Assembly: GCF_012349115.1 (NCBI RefSeq)
Contig: NZ_PQIG01000013.1
Coordinates: 62,001 to 126,000 of the forward strand
Direction of reading: 5' to 3'
Length of the DNA stretch: 64,000 nt
Origin: Rhizobium ruizarguesonis
GTDB lineage: Bacteria > Pseudomonadota > Alphaproteobacteria > Rhizobiales > Rhizobiaceae
Shown here: in pieces, positions 34,249-42,978 of the stretch
Position numbering within the stretch: the first letter of the stretch is position 1
Layout: every line of letters begins with the position of its first letter
Made by a program: the position numbers and the translations under genes
Notes under the pieces: model-generated
The model's database searches: none
What the model was told of the DNA's origin: nothing
Seen by the model: the letters and a program-made list of their open reading frames with translations, nothing else

Positions 34249-34857
34249 TCAGATCTCCGTTGCTGTGATCTTGGTGGTGCGCGGCAGGCAGAGGAAACGC
34301 CTGCCCGATGTCAGCACGATGTCGACGCCGCGCGGAAAGAGCGCACGGTTCTCGGTCCAGAGCCGCAGGAAGGTCTCCGGCAGGCCGATAGGCGCGATCT
34401 CCGTCACGCTCTGGATGCCGGGACCCATCAGCGCCAGCCTGCGGCCACCCTCGAGTTCGGCGAGCTCAATGATGAGGGTCGTCGAGCGATCGGGATATTC
34501 CTGCGTGCCTGATGCAAAGAGGCCGAAGGAGGAAAGCGCGGTGCCGGCCTCGGTGAAGGCAAAGCGCGCCTCGGCCTTTTCGGTCGTCAGCGGCGCGCCG
34601 GTATGGAAGCCGAGCCACTCCGGCACGGCGGATCTCGCCAGTCCCTGGGAAAGCCAGACGGGCGTGTCGTGGTCGCAAAGCGTCAGCGCGATCGTGCCGG
34701 CGGCGATGCCGAGCGGTGCCGGCGGAGCGACGTCGGGCTGAACGGTCTGGATCGTGCCGGGGCGGGCCATGCCGTCCATCAGCATCTTGAAGACGCTTTG
34801 GGCATGGAAGACCGGGACGGCAAAGCCGCCGGTCAAAGCTTCTGTCTTCAGGCCCAT
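34249..34857 (-). CDS. phnH: Carbon-phosphorus lyase complex subunit PhnH
   Basis: PhnH is a structural subunit of the PhnGHIJ core. At 202 aa it has the family features FHAQSVFKMLMDGMARPG, LTLCDHDTPVWL and RALMGPGI-like SVTEIAPIGLPE. The ATG overlaps the phnG stop by one base (TGATG). A longer frame to 35421 reads out of frame through phnG and is rejected. Confidence 0.96.
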   Translation of the reverse strand: MGLKTEALTGGFAVPVFHAQSVFKMLMDGMARPGTIQTVQPDVAPPAPLGIAAGTIALTLCDHDTPVWLSQGLARSAVPEWLGFHTGAPLTTEKAEARFAFTEAGTALSSFGLFASGTQEYPDRSTTLIIELAELEGGRRLALMGPGIQSVTEIAPIGLPETFLRLWTENRALFPRGVDIVLTSGRRFLCLPRTTKITATEI

Positions 34858-35333
34858 CAGTTGTCTCCCCGCACCATGGTGAAGAAATCGACGCGGGTTG
34901 CCGCCGTCTCGTCCGCCTTGCGGCGTTCGGCATCGGCGATCCGTTCGGCAATCGGTAAAAGCAGTGCTTGTTCGACGAAATCCTTCGTCGCATCCTCCTG
35001 CCAAAGCGCGTCGAAGATCGCCGCAAGCCTGGCCTTCTCGCGGTCGGTGCCGAGCGCCTGTGCATGGCCGACCGAGCCGGTGTCGAGCCGGACCGTCGCC
35101 CGCGTCACGGTCACTTCGCCAAGATTGAAGGGAGCGCCGCCGCCGCCGATGCGTCCGCGTACCATTACCAGCCCGGTCTCCGGTCCGCGCACCTGATGGG
35201 CCACAGGCTTTTGCGGCAGCGCATCGAAGACCGCCAAGAGTTCGCTGCGCTCCGCGCGCGCCAGCAGATCGGCGGCGCGTTTGCGCCCGGATGCCGTCTG
35301 TGACGCAGCGTCTGTCCTGTCCGCTGATATCAT
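34857..35333 (-). CDS. phnG: Carbon-phosphorus lyase complex subunit PhnG
   Basis: PhnG is part of the ribosyl-transfer core. The 158-aa protein shows the family pattern RKRAADLLARAERSELLAVFDALP and RGPETGLVMVRGRIGG. ATG at 35333 has AAGGGA eight bases upstream; a TTG at 35369 would put the start inside a putative PhnF operator. It is the first gene of the 12.7-kb phosphonate operon. Confidence 0.96.
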   Translation of the reverse strand: MISADRTDAASQTASGRKRAADLLARAERSELLAVFDALPQKPVAHQVRGPETGLVMVRGRIGGGGAPFNLGEVTVTRATVRLDTGSVGHAQALGTDREKARLAAIFDALWQEDATKDFVEQALLLPIAERIADAERRKADETAATRVDFFTMVRGDN

Positions 35334-35350
35334 CGCCGCTTCCCTTAAAA

Positions 35351-35368
35351 TGTCTATTGATATAGACA
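35351..35368. promoter_or_regulatory. Putative PhnF operator
   Basis: TGTCTAT-TGAT-ATAGACA is a perfect 7-bp inverted repeat with a four-base spacer, 17 bp upstream of the phnG ATG. GntR/HutC regulators bind GT...AC dyads of this form, and phnF is the divergent neighbour. A repressor bound here would block transcription into phnG. Confidence 0.7.
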
Positions 35369-35403
35369 ACCATACAAGATATATTTAGCTCTAAATCGAT
35401 GTC

Positions 35404-35421
35404 GTGACAAGCGTGTGACAT
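35404..35421 (-). promoter_or_regulatory. PHO box of the phn operon
   Basis: On the minus strand ATGTCAC-ACGC-TTGTCAC gives two near-identical 7-bp half-sites with a four-base spacer, a close match to the PhoB box CTGTCAT-N4-CTGTCAT. It points toward phnG and lies about 70 bp from its start, upstream of an AT-rich stretch that could hold the -10. Confidence 0.75.
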
Positions 35422-35450
35422 CGTGAGTTAAATGGGCGGGCAGGGGCGGA

Positions 35451-36188
35451 ATGTCGGGATTGAAGCAGGTGCAAAGGCAAACCGGCGTGGCGCTCTGGCG
35501 CCAGATCGCCGATCGGATTCGCGAGGCGATCAGCAACGGAGCCTATGACGAAACGGGAATGGTGCCGCCGGAAACCATGCTGGCGGTGCAATTCGGCGTC
35601 AACCGGCATACGGTGCGCAGCGCGCTGGCGGCGCTGGCGCAGGAGGGGATCGTCCGTGCGGTACAAGGTCGCGGCACGCTGATCGAGCGCAAGGAGCGGC
35701 TGAATTTCCCGATCACCAGGCGCACGCGTTTCACCGCCGGCATTGGCGATCAGGCGCGTGAGATGCGCGGCCTTCTGCTCGATGAGGCGAAGGAGGAGGC
35801 GAGTGCCGAGATCGCCCGCTGGCTGGGCCTGAAGCAGGGAGATCAGGTGATCCGCCTGGAAACATTGCGCCAGGCAGACAAGCGGCCGGTTTCAAGGGCG
35901 ACGAGCTGGTTTCCCGCCAAGCGCTTTGCCGGTATCGGTGCGGCTTACCGGACGGAAGAATCGATCACCAAGGCTTTCGCCGAACTCGGCCTGCCGGATT
36001 ATGTCCGGGCGACGACCGAGGTAACGGCCGCCCATGCGAGTGCAGCCGATATGGCCGACCTCGAACTCACTCCCGGTGCCATCCTGCTGATCGCCAAGGC
36101 GATGAATACCGATCTTGAGGGTGTGCCGGTGCAATATTCGATCAGCCGCTTCGCGGCCGACCGGGTGCAGTTCACCATCGAGAACTGA
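35451..36188 (+). CDS. phnF: GntR/HutC-family regulator PhnF
   Basis: A 245-aa regulator divergent from the phosphonate operon. Residues about 10-80 are a GntR winged helix (LWRQIADRIREAISNG, PETMLAVQFGVNRHTVRSAL, VQGRGTLI), and residues about 95-240 form a UTRA ligand-binding domain (VPVQYSISRFAADRV). PhnF-type regulators repress phn genes until a phosphonate-linked ligand is present. The perfect dyad between phnF and phnG is its likely operator. Confidence 0.94.
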   Translation: MSGLKQVQRQTGVALWRQIADRIREAISNGAYDETGMVPPETMLAVQFGVNRHTVRSALAALAQEGIVRAVQGRGTLIERKERLNFPITRRTRFTAGIGDQAREMRGLLLDEAKEEASAEIARWLGLKQGDQVIRLETLRQADKRPVSRATSWFPAKRFAGIGAAYRTEESITKAFAELGLPDYVRATTEVTAAHASAADMADLELTPGAILLIAKAMNTDLEGVPVQYSISRFAADRVQFTIEN

Positions 36189-36193
36189 GTGTC

Positions 36194-36217
36194 TTTCCCC
36201 GCCGTAGCGGGGAAAGA
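36194..36217. terminator. Two-way hairpin between phnF and gpmA
   Basis: CTTTCCCCGC-CGTA-GCGGGGAAAG is a perfect 10-bp stem with a four-base loop in the 39 bp between two converging genes. Neither side has a long T-run, but the placement suggests a shared terminator. Confidence 0.55.
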
Positions 36218-36227
36218 GCAGCTGAGA

Positions 36228-36863
36228 TCAATGTGCGCCCGACATATCGCCGAGCACTTCCTTGGAAGCGACGGTGGAATCCGCCTTCAGCGTGTAGACC
36301 ATCGGCACGCCGGTCGCGAGATTGAGGGCGAGCACGCCTTCGCGGGTGAGCTTGTCGAGCACCATCACCAGCGAGCGCAGCGAATTGCCGTGCGCGGCAA
36401 CCAGCACCTTCTCGCCTCTGAGCACACGCGGCAGGATTTCGGTGAGGTAGTAGGGCCAGACGCGGGCGCCGGTGTCGCGCAGGCTTTCACCGCCGGGAGG
36501 CGGCACATCATAGGAGCGGCGCCAGATATGGACCTGTTCCTCGCCCCATTTGGCGCGCGCATCGTCCTTGTTGAGGCCGGAGAGGTCGCCGTAGTCGCGC
36601 TCGTTCAGCGCCTGGTCGCGGATCGTCTGGAGATCGGGCTGGCCGACCTTGTCGAGGATGAGCTTCAGCGTGTGCTGCGCACGAACCAGCACGGAGGTGT
36701 AGGCGACGTCGAATTTGATTCCGTATTCGGCGAGCGCCGCCCCGCCTGCGTTGGCTTCCTGGACGCCGAGCTCGGTCAGATCGGGATCCTTCCAGCCGGT
36801 GAAGAGATTCTTCAGGTTCCAGTCGCTCTGGCCGTGGCGAACGAGGACGAGGGTACCGCTCAT
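36228..36863 (-). CDS. gpmA: 2,3-bisphosphoglycerate-dependent phosphoglycerate mutase
   Basis: It interconverts 3- and 2-phosphoglycerate in glycolysis. The 211-aa protein has the phosphohistidine motif [10 protein letters not shown] at residues 7-16, the [11 protein letters not shown] segment and the second histidine in [10 protein letters not shown]. It is shorter than the 250 aa of E. coli GpmA, as is common in alphaproteobacteria. It follows dapB by 21 bp on the same strand. Confidence 0.96.
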   Translation of the reverse strand: MSGTLVLVRHGQSDWNLKNLFTGWKDPDLTELGVQEANAGGAALAEYGIKFDVAYTSVLVRAQHTLKLILDKVGQPDLQTIRDQALNERDYGDLSGLNKDDARAKWGEEQVHIWRRSYDVPPPGGESLRDTGARVWPYYLTEILPRVLRGEKVLVAAHGNSLRSLVMVLDKLTREGVLALNLATGVPMVYTLKADSTVASKEVLGDMSGAH

Positions 36864-36884
36864 GAATATGCCTCCGTAGTATCG

Positions 36885-37709
36885 TTATGAGGAAGAAAGC
36901 CCGAGCACGTCGAGCATGGAATAGAGACCCGGCTTCTTGTCGCGCGCCCAAAGGGCCGCCTTGATGGCGCCACGCGCAAAGATCGAGCGGTCGGCCGCAC
37001 TGTGCGACAAGGTGACGATTTCACCTTCTCCGGCGAAAAGCACGGAATGTTCGCCGATGACGGAGCCGCCGCGCAGCGTCGCAAAGCCGATAGTGCCCGC
37101 TTCGCGGGCGCCGGTATGGCCGTCGCGCACCCGGACGGATTTCGTGGCAAGATCGATGCCGCGCCCCTTTGCCGCGGCCTCGCCGAAAAGAAGGGCGGTG
37201 CCGGAAGGCGCATCCACCTTGTGCTTGTGGTGCATTTCCAGGATCTCGATATCCCAGTCATCAGGATCAAGCGCACGCGCTGCTTGCTCGGCGAGCACAC
37301 TGAGCAGATTGACCCCGAGGCTCATATTGCCTGACTTGACGATGCGGGCATGGCGGGCCGCCGCGGCGATCCTGGCATTGTCGTCGTCCGAACAGCCGGT
37401 CGTACCGACGATATGGACGATGCGGGCCTGCGCGGCGAGACCTGAGAATTCCACTGTTGCAGCAGGCGAGGTGAAGTCGAGCACGCCTTCGGCATCGAGA
37501 AAGGCGTTGAGCGGATCGTCGCCGATAGTGACACCGGTCGGACCGAGACCGGCGATCTCGCCGGCATCCTTGCCGACGAAGGGCGAGCCGGCGCGCTCGA
37601 CCGCGGCATGCAGCGTGACACCTTCGATGGAATGGATGAGCCGGATCAGCGTCTGCCCCATGCGTCCGGCTGCGCCAACTACCACCAGTTTCATCGCAGC
37701 ATCGCTCAT
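36885..37709 (-). CDS. dapB: 4-hydroxy-tetrahydrodipicolinate reductase
   Basis: DapB catalyses the NAD(P)H-dependent step to tetrahydrodipicolinate in lysine and diaminopimelate synthesis. The 274-aa protein has the nucleotide loop GAAGRMGQ, the [10 protein letters not shown] segment and the active-site motif [16 protein letters not shown]. The start at MSDAAMKL is used; [10 protein letters not shown] five codons later is possible. It is followed by gpmA, and the exporter gene ends 15 bp upstream. Confidence 0.97.
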   Translation of the reverse strand: MSDAAMKLVVVGAAGRMGQTLIRLIHSIEGVTLHAAVERAGSPFVGKDAGEIAGLGPTGVTIGDDPLNAFLDAEGVLDFTSPAATVEFSGLAAQARIVHIVGTTGCSDDDNARIAAAARHARIVKSGNMSLGVNLLSVLAEQAARALDPDDWDIEILEMHHKHKVDAPSGTALLFGEAAAKGRGIDLATKSVRVRDGHTGAREAGTIGFATLRGGSVIGEHSVLFAGEGEIVTLSHSAADRSIFARGAIKAALWARDKKPGLYSMLDVLGLSSS

Positions 37710-37724
37710 GTCAGTCTCGCCAGG

Positions 37725-39512
37725 TCAGTTTGAATCGGAGGCCGAAGGCCTCTGCAGGTTGTTGAGGCGAGCGTAAAGACCGTCGCTGACCTTCGCAAGC
37801 GTCTCGTGATTGCCTTCCTCGACGACACGGCCCTGCTGCATGACGACGATCTTGTCGGCGCGCACCACGGTCGAGAGCCGGTGGGCGATGACGACGACGG
37901 TGCGTCCGCTCATCGCTTCGTCGAGCGCCTTCTGCACGGCGGCCTCGGATTCGGTGTCGAGGGCCGAGGTCGCCTCGTCGAGAAGCAGGATCGGCGCATT
38001 GCGCACCAGGGCGCGCGCGATCGATAGCCGCTGGCGCTGGCCGCCCGAAAGCGTCACGCCGTTTTCGCCGACCGGCGTCTCGTAACCTTGCGGCTGGGCT
38101 GAAATGAAATCATGCGCATAGGCAAGCCGCGCCGCCTCTTCCACCTCGGCATCGGTCGCTTCCGGCCGGCCATAGCGGATATTGTCGCGGATCGTACCCT
38201 CGAACAGATAGGGCTGCTGCGAGACATAGGCGAGCTGCTGGCGCAGCGACTTCTTGGTGATGTGGGCGATATCCTGTCCGTCGATCAGGATTTCGCCCTC
38301 GCGCGGATCGTAAAAACGCGGAATGAGGCTGATGACGGTGGATTTACCGGCGCCGGAAGGGCCGACCAGTGCTGTGGTCGCGCCGCCCTCGGCGATGAAA
38401 CTGACGCCGCTGAGTACGCTCTCATTGCCGTAGGCGAAGGAAACATTGCGGAATTCGATCCTTGCCTGCGTCACCGTCAGCGGCCGGGCATCCGGCAGGT
38501 CGCGCTGGCGCGGTTCCATGTCGAGCAGTTCATAGATCATCCGCGCATTGACGACGGCGCGCTCCATCTGCACCTGCAGGCGGGCAAGCCGGCGGGCCGG
38601 GTCATAGGCAAGCAGCAGCGCCGTGACGAAGGAGAAGAAGGCGCCGGGTGGCACATTGAAATAGATCGAGCGGTAGGCGGCATAGGCAAGCACGCTGGCG
38701 ACGGCAAAACCCGCGAAACTTTCCGTCAGAGGAGAGGTGCGCTCGGAAAGTCGGGCAATCCGGTTGGCCCGGCTTTCGGCGCCTTTGATGAGCTTGTTGA
38801 CCTTGCGCTCCAGCTCTTCTTCCATCGTGAAGGCTTTCACGATGGCGATGCCCTGGATCGTCTCCTGCATGGCGCCGAGAACGTGGCTGTTCAGATGCAC
38901 GGCCTCGCGAGTCGCCGAGCGCAGCCGCTTCGAAACATAGCGCAGCGCATAAAGCAGCGGCGGGGCCATGATGAACACGGCAAGGCTGAGCAACGGATCC
39001 TGAAGGATCATCACGGCGAGCAGCGAAACGAAAGTCAGCAGGTCGCGCACTGTCGAGGTGATCGTCAGGTTGAGCACGTCGCGAATGCCGCTGACATTCT
39101 GGCTCACCTGCGCGGCGATATGGGCAGAGCGCGCCTCGCTGAAGAAGCCGACCGAAAGCGTCATCAGATGCGCATAGAGCCGGCGCTGGTAGCGGGCGAC
39201 GATATCGTTGCCGACCTTGGAAAGCGCCACCGCCTGGCCATAGCTCGCAAAACCGCGCAGCACGAAGGCGATAAAGATCGAAAGACAGATGATCCAGACG
39301 ACGTCGGCGCGCCGATTGGCGAAGGCCTCGTCGATGATCGCCCGCATGATCCAGGCGGTGAACGCCGTCGAAAGCGCCACCACGATGAGGCAGGCGATCG
39401 CAAAGACATAGCCCCACAGATGATCGCGGCCGTTTTCAGCGATGATTCGCTTCAGGATGCCGGTTACGGTATCGCTGCTGACGCCCTGCGTTCTGCTTTC
39501 CGCCGCTTCCAA
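37725..39512 (-). CDS. MsbA-like ABC exporter (half transporter, TMD-NBD)
   Basis: A 595-aa half transporter that should work as a homodimer, exporting lipid or hydrophobic compounds from the inner membrane. Six helices fill about residues 25-310, followed by an ATPase with Walker A GPSGAGKST, signature [12 protein letters not shown], Walker B ILLLDEATSALD and the HRLSTV switch. A TTG at 39512 (LEAAESRTQG) with AGGAAA nearby is preferred to the GTG at 39560. It is the first gene of a run with dapB and gpmA, separated from glk by a repeat. Confidence 0.9.
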   Translation of the reverse strand: MEAAESRTQGVSSDTVTGILKRIIAENGRDHLWGYVFAIACLIVVALSTAFTAWIMRAIIDEAFANRRADVVWIICLSIFIAFVLRGFASYGQAVALSKVGNDIVARYQRRLYAHLMTLSVGFFSEARSAHIAAQVSQNVSGIRDVLNLTITSTVRDLLTFVSLLAVMILQDPLLSLAVFIMAPPLLYALRYVSKRLRSATREAVHLNSHVLGAMQETIQGIAIVKAFTMEEELERKVNKLIKGAESRANRIARLSERTSPLTESFAGFAVASVLAYAAYRSIYFNVPPGAFFSFVTALLLAYDPARRLARLQVQMERAVVNARMIYELLDMEPRQRDLPDARPLTVTQARIEFRNVSFAYGNESVLSGVSFIAEGGATTALVGPSGAGKSTVISLIPRFYDPREGEILIDGQDIAHITKKSLRQQLAYVSQQPYLFEGTIRDNIRYGRPEATDAEVEEAARLAYAHDFISAQPQGYETPVGENGVTLSGGQRQRLSIARALVRNAPILLLDEATSALDTESEAAVQKALDEAMSGRTVVVIAHRLSTVVRADKIVVMQQGRVVEEGNHETLAKVSDGLYARLNNLQRPSASDSN

Positions 39513-39599
39513 ATAGGATTTCCTGTCTCGGACCAAGCGCCCCGCGATGACGACGCGCACTTTTGCCGGGGTCTATAAAGAGTTGGGACTGGTTTGGCT

Positions 39600-39642
39600 A
39601 GAGCGCCGCGCGTCCGCCAGGACGCGCCAAGAACGCTGTATT
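39600..39642 (+). repeat. Half copy of the second intergenic repeat
   Basis: AGAGCGCCGCGCGTCC-GCCA-GGACGCGCCAAGAACGCTGT is the left palindrome only. It lies between the glk stop and the start of the exporter gene. Confidence 0.6.
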
Positions 39643-39658
39643 TCTTTGCGCGCCAGGC

Positions 39659-40684
39659 TTAACGCCGCCAGCGGCGGCCTTCCGTCGAGACGCCGAAATT
39701 CGCCGGCATGCGCGCATAGGAGGAAAGCCCGGCAAGCGCTGCCAACGGATGTGTCACCACATAGGTCGGGATGGTCCGAAGCAGCGCCGTATGCGGCGCC
39801 TTGTCCTCGAAGGCGATGCGGAATTCCGGCTTCTTCAGCGCCGGGATGATCTTCTGCGAGATGCCGCCTGAGAGATAGACGCCGCCGCGCGCCATGAACA
39901 CCATCGCCATGTCGCCCGCCACGCGGCCGAGATAGGTGGCAAACAGCGAGACGGTCTCTATGGCTGCCTTGTCGCTGCCGGCAAGCGCGTGCGAAGTGAT
40001 GTCGGCGGGATCCTTCATCGTCGGCTGGATGCCGTCGACAATGCAGATGGCATGGTAGAGATTGACGAGGCCGCGCCCGCAGAGGATCTGCTCGGCCGAA
40101 ACGCGGCCTTCGATCGTCTCGATATGCGGGAAGATTTCATAGTCGCGCTTGCTGCGCGGCCCGAGATCGACATGGCCGCCTTCGCCGGGAACCGGGATCC
40201 AGCTGTGCTGGGCATGCACGAGCCCGCCGACGCCGAGGCCGGTGCCCGGTCCGAGCACGACGCGGGAGGCAATCATGTCGCCGGTGGCGTCGCCGATGCG
40301 TTCGCGGTTTTCATCCGAAAGGGCGGCGATTGCCAGCGCCTGCGCCTCGAAATCGTTGACGACGAGCACATCCTCCATGCCGAGGCCCTCGATCATCGTC
40401 TTTGGCCGCACCACCCAGTCGCAATTGGTCAGCGGGATCTCGTCGTCATTGATCGGGCCGGCGACGGCGAGGATCGCCGAGCGCGGATGCACGGCGGTCT
40501 TGTCGAGCACGCCATGCTGGATCGCTTCGTCGATCGTGGCGAAATCCGCCGTGCGCACGTTCGGGAACTGTTTCGGCTCGGCATAGGCATCGGTGAGGAT
40601 GGAGAAACGGGCATTCGTGCCGCCGATATCGCCGATCAGGATCGGGAAAGGCAGCGGAGCGGTGCTGTTGTTCAGTTTTGGCAT
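39659..40684 (-). CDS. glk: Glucokinase
   Basis: It phosphorylates glucose with ATP in the cytoplasm. The 341-aa protein is of the bacterial Glk family: ATP-binding [10 protein letters not shown] at residue 18, [10 protein letters not shown], and the second phosphate loop [11 protein letters not shown], with YLSGGISQ near the end. It begins 17 bp after mgsA on the same strand, so the two are probably co-transcribed. Confidence 0.96.
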   Translation of the reverse strand: MPKLNNSTAPLPFPILIGDIGGTNARFSILTDAYAEPKQFPNVRTADFATIDEAIQHGVLDKTAVHPRSAILAVAGPINDDEIPLTNCDWVVRPKTMIEGLGMEDVLVVNDFEAQALAIAALSDENRERIGDATGDMIASRVVLGPGTGLGVGGLVHAQHSWIPVPGEGGHVDLGPRSKRDYEIFPHIETIEGRVSAEQILCGRGLVNLYHAICIVDGIQPTMKDPADITSHALAGSDKAAIETVSLFATYLGRVAGDMAMVFMARGGVYLSGGISQKIIPALKKPEFRIAFEDKAPHTALLRTIPTYVVTHPLAALAGLSSYARMPANFGVSTEGRRWRR

Positions 40685-40701
40685 GGCCGGTTCCGTGCTG
40701 A

Positions 40702-41085
40702 TCAGGCTTCGAGTGTGGGAAGAAGTTTTATAGCGGTCGCGTGGTTGAGCGCCATCGGAATATCATAGACGATCGCCAGCCGCATCAATGCCTTCACGTC
40801 GACATCGTGCGGCATCGGCGTCAAGGGGTCGACGAAGAAGATCAGGGCGTCGACCTCGCCGGTCGAAATCAGCGCGCCGATCTGCTGGTCGCCGCCGAGC
40901 GGCCCGCTTTTTAACCTCGTGACGTGGAGATCGGGGGCGGCGTCGAGCACGCGCCCGCCAGTGGTGCCGGTGGCGACGATCTTCCATCGGGAGAGAAAAT
41001 CCCGGTTGGCGCGGGCAAAATCCGCCATGTCGTCCTTCTTCTGGTCATGCGCAATCAATGCAAGGCATCTGCCGCCGGCCATCAA
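40702..41085 (-). CDS. mgsA: Methylglyoxal synthase
   Basis: It converts dihydroxyacetone phosphate to methylglyoxal and phosphate, relieving sugar-phosphate build-up. At 127 aa it has normal length. Conserved segments are [35 protein letters not shown] with the catalytic Asp region, and [19 protein letters not shown] with the active-site His. It is upstream of glk with a short gap, tying glucose phosphorylation to the methylglyoxal bypass. Confidence 0.96.
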   Translation of the reverse strand: MMAGGRCLALIAHDQKKDDMADFARANRDFLSRWKIVATGTTGGRVLDAAPDLHVTRLKSGPLGGDQQIGALISTGEVDALIFFVDPLTPMPHDVDVKALMRLAIVYDIPMALNHATAIKLLPTLEA

Positions 41086-41170
41086 CCCCTCCGCCCGAGC
41101 AATTCAATCGATTTGATGGCTTCTATACCAAGAGTTTGCGATTTGAAAGACAACGCACCCCGGGCCTTGC

Positions 41171-42247
41171 TCATTGTATCGCCGGTTTGTCGTTCGGAAC
41201 CGGGCCGACATCGGGTAAAGCGCCATCGGCGTCGGCGGCAGGCGCTGCGGCCGGAGCGGCGGTCAGCGCGCTTGCGGCGGAAGGTCCGCCATAGGTGGCG
41301 GCCTGCATCGAGGCGACGGAAGCAGCATCGAGCACGGCGCCGCAGGCCTTCGGCAGGTCGGAGACCATCATCTCGCGCGGCGGCTTCGGCGGCTTGGCGC
41401 CGGGCTTCGGCGGTTTCGGCGGTGCCCAGGGCGCCGGCGTGAACCACCAGGCGAGCGACTTGTCACAGCCGTCGCCGGCAGCGACGGGGGCCTGCGGCGT
41501 GCATCCCGCAGCACCGGGCGGGCACTTGATGCGGATGTGGAAATGCGAGTCGTGGCCGTATTCCGGCCGGAGCTTGCCGAGATTGGTGCGGTCGCCGGTC
41601 CAGGTGTCGCACATCTTCTTCTTGATCGCCGGATTGACGAAGATGCGCTCCACCTCGGGATAGCTTGCCGCCAGCATCAGCAGCCGCGCGCGCGATTGCG
41701 TCCAGACCTTGGGGTCGACGGTCAGGAACTTGTCCTTTTGCAGCATGGTGGTGAAGGGCAGATCCTCGCGCTCCTCGGCGGTCATGCGGCGCGCGGGCAT
41801 CGGCGTAAACCAGACGTCGGCATCGAGGCCGATCTGGTGCGAGGCATGGCCATTGAACATCGGCCCGCCGCGCGGCTGCGCAATGTCGCCGACGAGAATG
41901 CCCGGCCAGCCGGCATATTTGACCCCGTCCTCAGAAAGACGCTCGAGCAGCGAGATCATCGCCGGATTGCCCCAGCGGCGATTACGCGAAAGCCGCATCG
42001 CCTCCCAGGTCGGCCCGTCGGTCGGCAGCGCCACCGCACCCGTCATGCAGCCCTTCGCGTAAAAGCCGATCGGTTGCGCCGGTCCCTGCGTCGGCAGGCT
42101 GACGGCGCCGAACTGCCCCTTGGCACTGCCCGGGCTCGGCGTCTTCTGCTCCGCGCCGACGTCACCGGCGGCAAGGCTTGCGCCGATTGCGCCGGCAAGC
42201 GTCAGTTTGCCGAATGTCCTGAAAGCCTGAGCGAAGCCGAAAGCCAT
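41171..42247 (-). CDS. mepA: Penicillin-insensitive murein endopeptidase MepA
   Basis: A periplasmic LAS-family zinc endopeptidase that cuts peptidoglycan cross-links. The 358-aa protein has a signal peptide (GKLTLAGAIGASLAAGDVGA). The metal motifs are HASHQIGLDADVW (HxxGxxxD) near residue 135 and HDSHFHIRI (HxH) near 235, with KCPPGAAGC after it. The last 110 residues are a Pro/Lys- and Ala-rich extension not needed for the catalytic core. It is monocistronic. Confidence 0.94.
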   Translation of the reverse strand: MAFGFAQAFRTFGKLTLAGAIGASLAAGDVGAEQKTPSPGSAKGQFGAVSLPTQGPAQPIGFYAKGCMTGAVALPTDGPTWEAMRLSRNRRWGNPAMISLLERLSEDGVKYAGWPGILVGDIAQPRGGPMFNGHASHQIGLDADVWFTPMPARRMTAEEREDLPFTTMLQKDKFLTVDPKVWTQSRARLLMLAASYPEVERIFVNPAIKKKMCDTWTGDRTNLGKLRPEYGHDSHFHIRIKCPPGAAGCTPQAPVAAGDGCDKSLAWWFTPAPWAPPKPPKPGAKPPKPPREMMVSDLPKACGAVLDAASVASMQAATYGGPSAASALTAAPAAAPAADADGALPDVGPVPNDKPAIQ

Positions 42248-42370
42248 ACTGTTCCCTTGAACCGCTGCCGAAGTGATTTGCGATCGAACCTATCGTGAAA
42301 AGCGATTTTGGTGAATCGATGTTTTGGCTGGCGGTGGGAGAAGAAGGCGGTGACGGATCGCCGCAGCGGC

Positions 42371-42943
42371 TCAGATATTGGCGACGATCTCCGCGGTTTT
42401 CCGGATGCGCGCCAGCCGCGGCAGGATGTACCGGCAGGAAAAATCATGCATCTCAGGCGAAAAGCTGGTCATCGCATCCTCGGCGGCGATGACGGCATAG
42501 TTATGCGCGAAGGCATCGCGTATGGTCGATTCGACGCCGAAATTGGTGGCGACGCCGGCAAGGATCACCGTCCTGATACCGCGGCGGCGCAGCTGCAGAT
42601 CCATCTCGGTGCCGTAAAAGGCGCTCCAGTGATGCTTGACGATATGGACATCGGCGGCAAGGGCCGCAATCTCCGGCGGCACGGCAAGAGCTGCGGCCGG
42701 CAGGCCGCCTTCCGGAAAGTGCAGCGCCTCATCGGCCGGCTGGTTGACAGCATCGGCATAGTCCGGGGAGAATCCGACGGTGACGAGGATGATCGTTCCG
42801 CCGGCCGCCTTCAGGCTGGTGGCGATTGCGGCTGTGTTTTCGACCACCTGCTGGCCGGAATGGGGCGCCAGCGCCCGGCCAAGGACGAGGCCTTGCAGAT
42901 CGATGGAAATGAGTGCGGTGGTTTTGGGATCGTAAAGCGGCAT
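42371..42943 (-). CDS. Isochorismatase-family hydrolase with Gly in place of the usual Cys
   Basis: A 190-aa protein of the isochorismatase-like fold. The family Asp is in ISIDLQG (near residue 15) and the Lys in VKHHWSAFYGT. The motif that carries the catalytic Cys in amidohydrolase members reads GVATNFGVEST, with Gly there. True isochorismatases such as EntB also lack that Cys, so the enzyme may be a vinyl-ether hydrolase rather than an amidase. No isochorismate pathway genes are nearby. It is divergent from a tetR gene and probably controlled by it. Confidence 0.88.
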   Translation of the reverse strand: MPLYDPKTTALISIDLQGLVLGRALAPHSGQQVVENTAAIATSLKAAGGTIILVTVGFSPDYADAVNQPADEALHFPEGGLPAAALAVPPEIAALAADVHIVKHHWSAFYGTEMDLQLRRRGIRTVILAGVATNFGVESTIRDAFAHNYAVIAAEDAMTSFSPEMHDFSCRYILPRLARIRKTAEIVANI

Positions 42944-42962
42944 GAAAGGGCTCCATAAAATA

Positions 42963-42976
42963 TGAGGGTATCCTCA
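42963..42976. promoter_or_regulatory. TetR operator candidate 1
   Basis: TGAGGGTATCCTCA is a near-perfect dyad (TGAGG...CCTCA) in the 35 bp between the hydrolase and the tetR gene. A second copy with the same arms follows 26 bp away. Confidence 0.65.
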
Positions 42977-42978
42977 CA

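Noticed and set aside
34249..35421. 390-codon frame extending phnH upstream
   Set aside because: Its first half reads phnG in the wrong frame; phnH begins naturally at MGLKTEALTGG, with a TGATG junction to phnG.
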